This document shows positions 59,436 through 64,000 of a stretch of DNA of 64,000 bases, in pieces. The notes beneath the pieces are model-generated. The model was not told the origin of the DNA. It did no database searches and saw only the letters and a program-made list of their open reading frames with translations. The translations under genes and the position numbers were made by a program. How positions within the stretch are numbered: position 1 is the first letter of the stretch; the number at the start of each line of letters is the position of its first letter. The stretch spans positions 1,240,001-1,304,000 of the forward strand of contig NZ_CP085253.1 in assembly GCF_044872765.1 (NCBI RefSeq). The letters run 5' to 3'. Source of the DNA: Micrococcus sp023147585 (GTDB taxonomy: Bacteria; Actinomycetota; Actinomycetes; Actinomycetales; Micrococcaceae).

Positions 59436-59912
59436 GTGACCACCCCCGCGGCCGACCGCCCTGAGCAGCCCCTCGCCCTCCTGGCGAGCCTGCGCGCCTT
59501 CTCCGAGGTGGCCGACCGGGTCGCCGACCAGGCGAGCCGCGCCCTCGGCCTGCACCGCACGGACCTGCGCGCCCTCTCGATCCTCATGCGCCGCACGAGC
59601 CGCGGCCTCGCGACCACCCCCACGGACCTCGGGCACGGACTGCACCTCACCCGTGCTGCCACGACCTCCGTGATCGACCGTCTCGTCGCCTCGGGGCACG
59701 CCCGCCGGGCCCGCTCGGCCACGGACGGACGCCGGGTCATCGTGGAGCCCACGCCCGCGGCCTCGGCGGACGGCTCGGCGGCGTTCGGCCCGATGGCCCG
59801 CCGCATCGCCGCCGCGCTCGAGGGCTTCGACGACGCCGAGCTCGCCACCGCCCTGCGCGTGGTGGACGCGGCCACCCGGAGCATCGCCCCGCTCGCCGAG
59901 GACGGACCGTGA
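59436..59912 (+). CDS. MarR-family transcriptional regulator
   Basis: 158-residue winged-helix regulator. The HTH region reads TTPTDLGHGLHLTRAATTSV, then DRLVASGHARRARSATDGRR (the wing). GTG 59436 is set by the TAGGAT hexamer seven bases upstream. Divergent from the MMPL transporter it probably represses. Its TGA overlaps the start of the next gene (GTGA). Confidence 0.82.
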   Translation: MTTPAADRPEQPLALLASLRAFSEVADRVADQASRALGLHRTDLRALSILMRRTSRGLATTPTDLGHGLHLTRAATTSVIDRLVASGHARRARSATDGRRVIVEPTPAASADGSAAFGPMARRIAAALEGFDDAELATALRVVDAATRSIAPLAEDGP

Positions 59913-60436
59913 CCTCCCCCGCACCACCGGCGGGCCCCGTGCTCGTCGGCGTGGACGGCCGCTCCGGCGCCGGCAAGACCACCCTCGCGGCCGCCCTCGC
60001 GGCGCATCTGTCCCCGTACGCCCGCGTGGCGGTGCTGCACGTGGAGTCCTTCTACGCGGGATGGGACGGCCTGGAGGCGGTGCTCGACCCCGCAGGGCCG
60101 TACGTGACGGCGCTGCGGGACCTCGGCGCGGGCCGTGCTGCGCGGTGGCGGGCCTGGGACTGGCACCACGCCCGCCCGGGGGCCGGCCAGCGGCTCGAGC
60201 CGGCCGACGTCGTGGTGTGCGAGGGTGTGGGCGCCACGAGCGCCGCAGCCCGGCCCCACCTCACGCTGAGCGTCTGGCTCGAGCTGGACGAGCGGATGCG
60301 CCGCGAGCGCGCCCTGGCCCGCGACGGCGGCGCGTACGCGCCGCACTGGGAGCGCTGGGCCGCGCAGGAGGAACGCTACCTCGCGGCGCAGGACCCGGCC
60401 GGGGCGGCCGACGTGCGGACCTCGATCGGCCCCTGA
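59909..60436 (+). CDS. P-loop kinase, uridine kinase-like
   Basis: 175-residue P-loop protein. Walker A is VDGRSGAGKTTLAAAL, followed by VLHVESFYAGWDG (like the DDFY region of uridine/cytidine kinases) and a Walker B-like VVVCEGVGA. ERMRRERALARDG resembles the lid. Shorter than typical Udk (about 210 residues), and the usual C-terminal nucleoside-binding part is not evident. GTG start overlaps the marR stop. Phosphate acceptor unknown. Confidence 0.75.
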   Translation: MTSPAPPAGPVLVGVDGRSGAGKTTLAAALAAHLSPYARVAVLHVESFYAGWDGLEAVLDPAGPYVTALRDLGAGRAARWRAWDWHHARPGAGQRLEPADVVVCEGVGATSAAARPHLTLSVWLELDERMRRERALARDGGAYAPHWERWAAQEERYLAAQDPAGAADVRTSIGP

Positions 60437-60472
60437 ACCGTGGACCGGGCCCACCGGACCGGCCCCTCGGCG

Positions 60473-61117
60473 TCACGCGTGGAGCCGCTCCTGCGCCACG
60501 AGCTCCACGAGCGCGGCGATCCACTCCTCGGTGATCGGCTCGGCGAACAGCACGCGCATGATCAGCTGCGCCGCCACGGTCTCGGCCAGCATCTCCCGGT
60601 CCACGCCCTCCGCGAGCACCGCGGTGCGGAACCGCTCGTGGAGGCTGTGCCGCAGCGGGGCCACGAGCACGCCGTGGATCTGCTGGCTCCGGCTGTCGGC
60701 CGTGGCGATCGCGCCCACCAGGGCCTGGGAGAGGTGAGTGGCGCCGCCGCCGTCGATCTCCACCGCCATCGCGCGCAGCCACGTGGCGAGGTCCGCGCGC
60801 AGGTCCCCGGTGTCCGGCGGCAGGGGCAGGGGGATGTCCAGGTACCCGGCGCCGACGGCCTCCACGAGCACGTCCACCTTCGTCCTCCACCAGCGGTAGA
60901 CCGTCTGCTTGCTCACCCCCGCACGGGCCGCGATGCCCTCCATGGTGAGCTTCGCCTGGCCCGCGGGCTCCATGAGCTCGGCGGCGGCGCGCAGCACCGC
61001 CTCCCGGGACGCCTGGCTGCGGGGGCGGCCACGTCGGCGCGAGGCCGGGACCGTGGGGTCGTCAGACGTCTCCTGTGCTGCCGCGGCGGTGCCCGCCACG
61101 TCGCTGCTCTCCTCCAT
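60473..61117 (-). CDS. TetR-family transcriptional regulator
   Basis: 214 residues. The HTH (LTMEGIAARAGVSKQTVYRW, then WRTKVDVLVEAV) is preceded by a disordered N-terminus and RRRGRPRSQASREAVLRAA. The C-terminal ligand domain fits the TetR_C_16-like group. ATG 61117 is placed by TACACT (61125-61130, minus) seven bases upstream. Divergent from an MMPL transporter that it probably represses. Confidence 0.85.
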   Translation of the reverse strand: MEESSDVAGTAAAAQETSDDPTVPASRRRGRPRSQASREAVLRAAAELMEPAGQAKLTMEGIAARAGVSKQTVYRWWRTKVDVLVEAVGAGYLDIPLPLPPDTGDLRADLATWLRAMAVEIDGGGATHLSQALVGAIATADSRSQQIHGVLVAPLRHSLHERFRTAVLAEGVDREMLAETVAAQLIMRVLFAEPITEEWIAALVELVAQERLHA

Positions 61118-61124
61118 CCGACCG

Positions 61125-61130
61125 AGTGTA
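61125..61130 (-). promoter_or_regulatory. Leaderless -10 of the TetR-type regulator
   Basis: TACACT on the minus strand ends seven bases before ATG 61117. Confidence 0.55.
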
Positions 61131-61224
61131 GTGACGGGTTCACGGGAACGCGGCGTCCTGTTGCGGACGTGCAAGGTCAGGCCGCCGGAGGAGAGCAATC
61201 GCACAGTCCCTCGATCACGATGAA

Positions 61225-61255
61225 CGGAGCACGGCGCTCCGCTTACCTGTACGCT
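61225..61255 (+). promoter_or_regulatory. TetR-type operator and -10 of the second MMPL gene
   Basis: CGGAGC-ACGGC-GCTCCG (61225-61241) is an inverted repeat lying where the -35 would be for TACGCT (61250-61255). The leader to ATG 61325 is about 63 bases, so this gene, unlike its regulator, is not leaderless. Confidence 0.5.
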
Positions 61256-61324
61256 GAGCGCAACGCGGCGGCCCTCTGCCCCGCCTCCTCACGCCCCCTC
61301 TCGCTCCCTGGAGATCCCCGCCCC

Positions 61325-64000
61325 ATGGCAAAGCTGCTCTACCGGCTCGGCCTCGGCGCCGCTCGCCGACCCATGATCGTGATCCTCGCCTGGGCCCTCG
61401 CCCTGGCCCTCGCCGTGGGCGGCTTCCTCGCCTTCGGCGGCACCCTCTCCTCCGCCGTCACCATCCCGGGCACCCCCACGGCCCAGGTCACGGACCGCCT
61501 CAAGGAGGAGTTCCCCGACGCCTCGCGCGGCACCGGCCAGGTGGTCTTCGCCACCGAGGACGGCTCCGCGTTCACCCCGGACCAGCGCGATCGGATCGAG
61601 CAGCTCCTGAGCACGGTCCGCGACCAGCAGGCCGTGGCCGACGTCGTGGACCCCTTCGACGTGCAGAGGCAGCAGGAGGACGCCCGCACCGCTCTCGAGG
61701 ACGGTCGGCAGCAGATCGCCGACGGCGAGCAGGGGCTCGCGGACGGCCGCCGCCAGGTCGACGGCGGCCGGGCACGGATCGCCGAGGCGAAGGAGCAGGC
61801 CGAGGACGGGCAGGCGAAGCTCGAGGAGTCGGCCCGGCAGCTCGAGGAGGGGCAGGCGACGCTGGACGCCGCGCGCACCGACTTCCAGGAGCGCGGCCTG
61901 GCCGCCCTGCCGGAGGACGCCACCGCGCCCCTGCGCGAGGCCGAGCAGAAGCTCGAGGACGGCCGCGCCCGGCTCGAGCAGGGCCGGGCCCAGATCGAGG
62001 AGCAGGCGCCGAAGGTGGAGGCCGGCCAGGCCGAGGTCGACGCGAACCGCGAGAAGCTCGACGCCGGCCGTCAGCAGCTGGGCGAGGGCTGGGCCCAGTA
62101 CGAGGAGGGCAAGGCCGAGCTCGAGGAGCAGCGGGCGCAGCTCGAGGCCGGCCAGGCCCGGCTGGACGCCGCCCGCGAGCAGGCCCTCGCGCAGGGCGAG
62201 GCCGCCGGCGTCCCTGCCGAGCAGGTCACTGCGCAGTTCGCCGCGCAGCAGGCCGAGCTGGACGCCGGCGCGGCCCGGATCGAGCGGGCCCAGGCCGAGC
62301 TCGACGCCGCCAACGCCGAGCTGAAGGCCCGCGAGGCGGAGGTCCAGTCCGGCCTCGAGCAGCTGAGCGCGGCACAGGCGCAGGTCGACGCCGGCCGCGA
62401 GCAGCTCGCCGAGGGCCGCGCCCGGCTGCAGGCGTCCGAGAAGGAGCTCGCCGAGGGTCAGGCCCAGCTCGAGGCCGGCCGCGAGCAGGCCCGCGAGGCC
62501 GCCCGCGCCGAGTTCGAGAAGCAGCAGGCCACGATCGACGAGGGCCGCGAGACGCTCGCGCAGGGCAGGGCCGACCTCGAGTCCGGCCGCGAGGAGATCG
62601 CGGCCAACGAGCGGAAGCTGGAGCAGGCCGAGGAGGATCTCGCCACGGGCCGTCAGGACCTCGCCGACGCCCGCACCCAGGCCGAGCGCGGCCAGCGCAC
62701 CGTGGACCTCGTGGAGGGCTACCGCGCCGTCTCCGAGGACGGCTCGACCGCCGTCGGGATCGTCTCCTTCGACCAGCCGTCCATGGACGTGCCCGCGGAG
62801 GACAAGAAGGCCATCACGGGCGTCCTGACCGCGGCGGACATCGACGGGGTGCGGGTCCTGCCCTCCCAGCAGCTCAGCCAGACCGTCCCGCAGATCGTGG
62901 GGCCGGGCGAGGTCGTGGGCCTCGTGATCGCCGCGATCGTGCTCGTGCTCATGCTCGGCACCTTCGTGGGCGCGGGTCTGCCGCTCGTGAACGCCCTCGT
63001 GGGCGTGGGGGTGGGGGCCGCCGGCGCGCTCGCCTTCTCCGGCGTCGTGGAGATGATGTCCGTGACCCCCGTGCTGGGGCTCATGCTCGGCCTGGCGGTC
63101 GGGATCGACTACGCGCTGTTCATCGTCAACCGCCACCGGCAGGAGCTGCGCCGCGGCACCCCGCTGCGCGAGTCCATCGCCCTGGCCAACGGCACGTCCG
63201 GCAACGCCGTGGTGTTCGCCGGCCTCACCGTGATCATCGCGCTCGCGGCGCTCAACGTCACCGGCATCCCGTTCCTCGGCCTGATGGGCACCGTCGGCGC
63301 CGCGTGCGTGCTCGTGGCCGTGCTCGTGGCCGTCACCCTGACGCCCGCGCTGCTCTCGCTGGCCGGCACGCGCGTGCTCTCCCGCAAGGAGCGCACCCGC
63401 CTGGAGGCCCTCACCCCGTCGGGCGAGGGCTCCCACACGGCCCCCCTCACCGGTGCCGACCCCGCCGAGGCCGCCCATGCCGTGCGAGGCGCGCACCGCT
63501 CGCCGCGGATGTCCACCCCCGCCGCGGTGGCCACGACCCTGGGCGCGATCGCCCTGCTCGTGGCGGTCTCCATCCCCTTCTTCTCGATGCGCCTGGGCCT
63601 GCCGGACGGCGCGTCCGAGCCGGTCGGCTCCGACGCCCAGGTCTCCTACGAGCTCATGGCCGACAAGTTCGGCGAGGGCTACAACGGCCCCCTCGTGGTG
63701 ACCACGGACCTGCCCGAGGGGCTCTCGGAGGAGCAGGCGACGGACGCCCAGCTCGCCGTCGGCGAGCAGCTCTCGGCACTGGACCACGTCGGCGCGGTGG
63801 TGCCGGCGGGCTTCAACGAGGACCGCACCCTGGGCATGCTGCAGCTGCTGCCCGAGGAGGGGCCCAACGCGGTCTCCACCGAGGAGCTGGTGCACGAGCT
63901 GCGCACGGTGGAGCCCGCGGGCGAGGCCTCGAACCTGGCGGTGGCGGGCATGACCTCCGGGGCGATCGACGTCTCGGAGAAGCTCGCCTCGGCCCTGCCG
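61325..64000 (+). CDS. MMPL-family transporter with long coiled-coil insert (C-terminus cut by window edge)
   Basis: 892 codons are present and the frame is open at the right edge. After the first helix (IVILAWALALALAVGGFLAF) and the start of the loop domain comes an extraordinary Gln/Glu/Ala/Gly-rich region (residues ~120-460) of repeated units of the type LEDGRQQIADG and LEEGQATLDAA, resembling the YhgE/Pip repeats and predicted to be coiled coil. MMPL signatures resume with GLMLGLAVGIDYALFIVNRH and a second loop domain. The insert projects outside the membrane and may span the wall. TGGAG precedes ATG 61325. Probably repressed by the divergent TetR protein. Confidence 0.87.
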   Translation, partial: MAKLLYRLGLGAARRPMIVILAWALALALAVGGFLAFGGTLSSAVTIPGTPTAQVTDRLKEEFPDASRGTGQVVFATEDGSAFTPDQRDRIEQLLSTVRDQQAVADVVDPFDVQRQQEDARTALEDGRQQIADGEQGLADGRRQVDGGRARIAEAKEQAEDGQAKLEESARQLEEGQATLDAARTDFQERGLAALPEDATAPLREAEQKLEDGRARLEQGRAQIEEQAPKVEAGQAEVDANREKLDAGRQQLGEGWAQYEEGKAELEEQRAQLEAGQARLDAAREQALAQGEAAGVPAEQVTAQFAAQQAELDAGAARIERAQAELDAANAELKAREAEVQSGLEQLSAAQAQVDAGREQLAEGRARLQASEKELAEGQAQLEAGREQAREAARAEFEKQQATIDEGRETLAQGRADLESGREEIAANERKLEQAEEDLATGRQDLADARTQAERGQRTVDLVEGYRAVSEDGSTAVGIVSFDQPSMDVPAEDKKAITGVLTAADIDGVRVLPSQQLSQTVPQIVGPGEVVGLVIAAIVLVLMLGTFVGAGLPLVNALVGVGVGAAGALAFSGVVEMMSVTPVLGLMLGLAVGIDYALFIVNRHRQELRRGTPLRESIALANGTSGNAVVFAGLTVIIALAALNVTGIPFLGLMGTVGAACVLVAVLVAVTLTPALLSLAGTRVLSRKERTRLEALTPSGEGSHTAPLTGADPAEAAHAVRGAHRSPRMSTPAAVATTLGAIALLVAVSIPFFSMRLGLPDGASEPVGSDAQVSYELMADKFGEGYNGPLVVTTDLPEGLSEEQATDAQLAVGEQLSALDHVGAVVPAGFNEDRTLGMLQLLPEEGPNAVSTEELVHELRTVEPAGEASNLAVAGMTSGAIDVSEKLASALP

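Noticed and set aside
1..64000. CRISPR arrays, tRNA or rRNA genes, insertion sequences, integrases, riboswitches
   Set aside because: Looked for by eye and not seen. No regularly spaced repeats, cloverleaf candidates, transposase motifs or recognisable aptamers were found; short or degenerate RNA elements could be missed.

Overview
The window is chromosomal DNA from a very high G+C actinobacterium. Gene content and order point to the Micrococcaceae, most likely Micrococcus (M. luteus or a close relative). The signs are a dnaK-grpE-dnaJ-hspR operon with HAIR boxes, a GlxR-type Crp, DUF3073, a MarP-type protease, GTGA/ATGA start-stop overlaps and many leaderless promoters. The species call is inference from gene content, not from a marker gene.

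Layout. 1-5000: a truncated TadA/CpaF pilus ATPase, a CoA-type NUDIX hydrolase, a flavin monooxygenase-like protein, and a broken LysE exporter gene facing its intact LysR-type regulator. 5100-13300: endonuclease III, acetyl-CoA synthetase, a GntR regulator, a MetP/MetS-like sodium-dependent transporter pair, MarP and Crp. 13300-18100: NUDIX, RidA, DUF4177, a class A penicillin-binding protein and a metallophosphoesterase. 18186-22138: a two-subunit ABC exporter. 22139-25512: a DUF559 gene flanked by two near-identical palindromes, then a fused PurD-PurC enzyme. 25575-30269: a small membrane protein, a two-component system and a MacB-like ABC transporter. 30336-36962: asparaginase, an SCP-like protein, purF-purM, a membrane protein, a sirtuin and DUF3073. 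37136-49203: ClpB, YihY, an amino-acid ABC transporter, DoxX, DedA, two large Ser/Pro/Thr-rich lipoproteins (one a polysaccharide deacetylase) and TrmB. 49188-55499: the HspR-DnaJ-GrpE-DnaK operon with a hydrolase attached, then Dps. 55577-57223: a small lower-G+C cassette encoding a secreted cysteine-containing precursor and a small membrane protein, bounded by a 211-bp direct duplication of the 3' end of an MMPL gene. 57013-64000: two MMPL transporters, each divergent from its own regulator (MarR, TetR).

Connections. Crp is encoded here, and three Crp/GlxR-like 16-mers lie upstream of acs, of the NSS transporter and of the amino-acid ABC transporter. HspR is encoded here, and HAIR-like boxes lie upstream of dnaK and clpB. 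Purine synthesis is represented by purF and purM in one operon and by a fused purD-purC gene elsewhere.

The most unusual items are the bacteriocin-like cassette inside a duplicated mmpL end, the paired palindromes around the DUF559 gene, the PurD-PurC fusion, the recurrent inverted 12-mer in terminators, and the TANNNT hexamers placed 6-7 bases upstream of 16 start codons. No tRNA, rRNA, CRISPR array, insertion sequence, integrase or origin was recognised.
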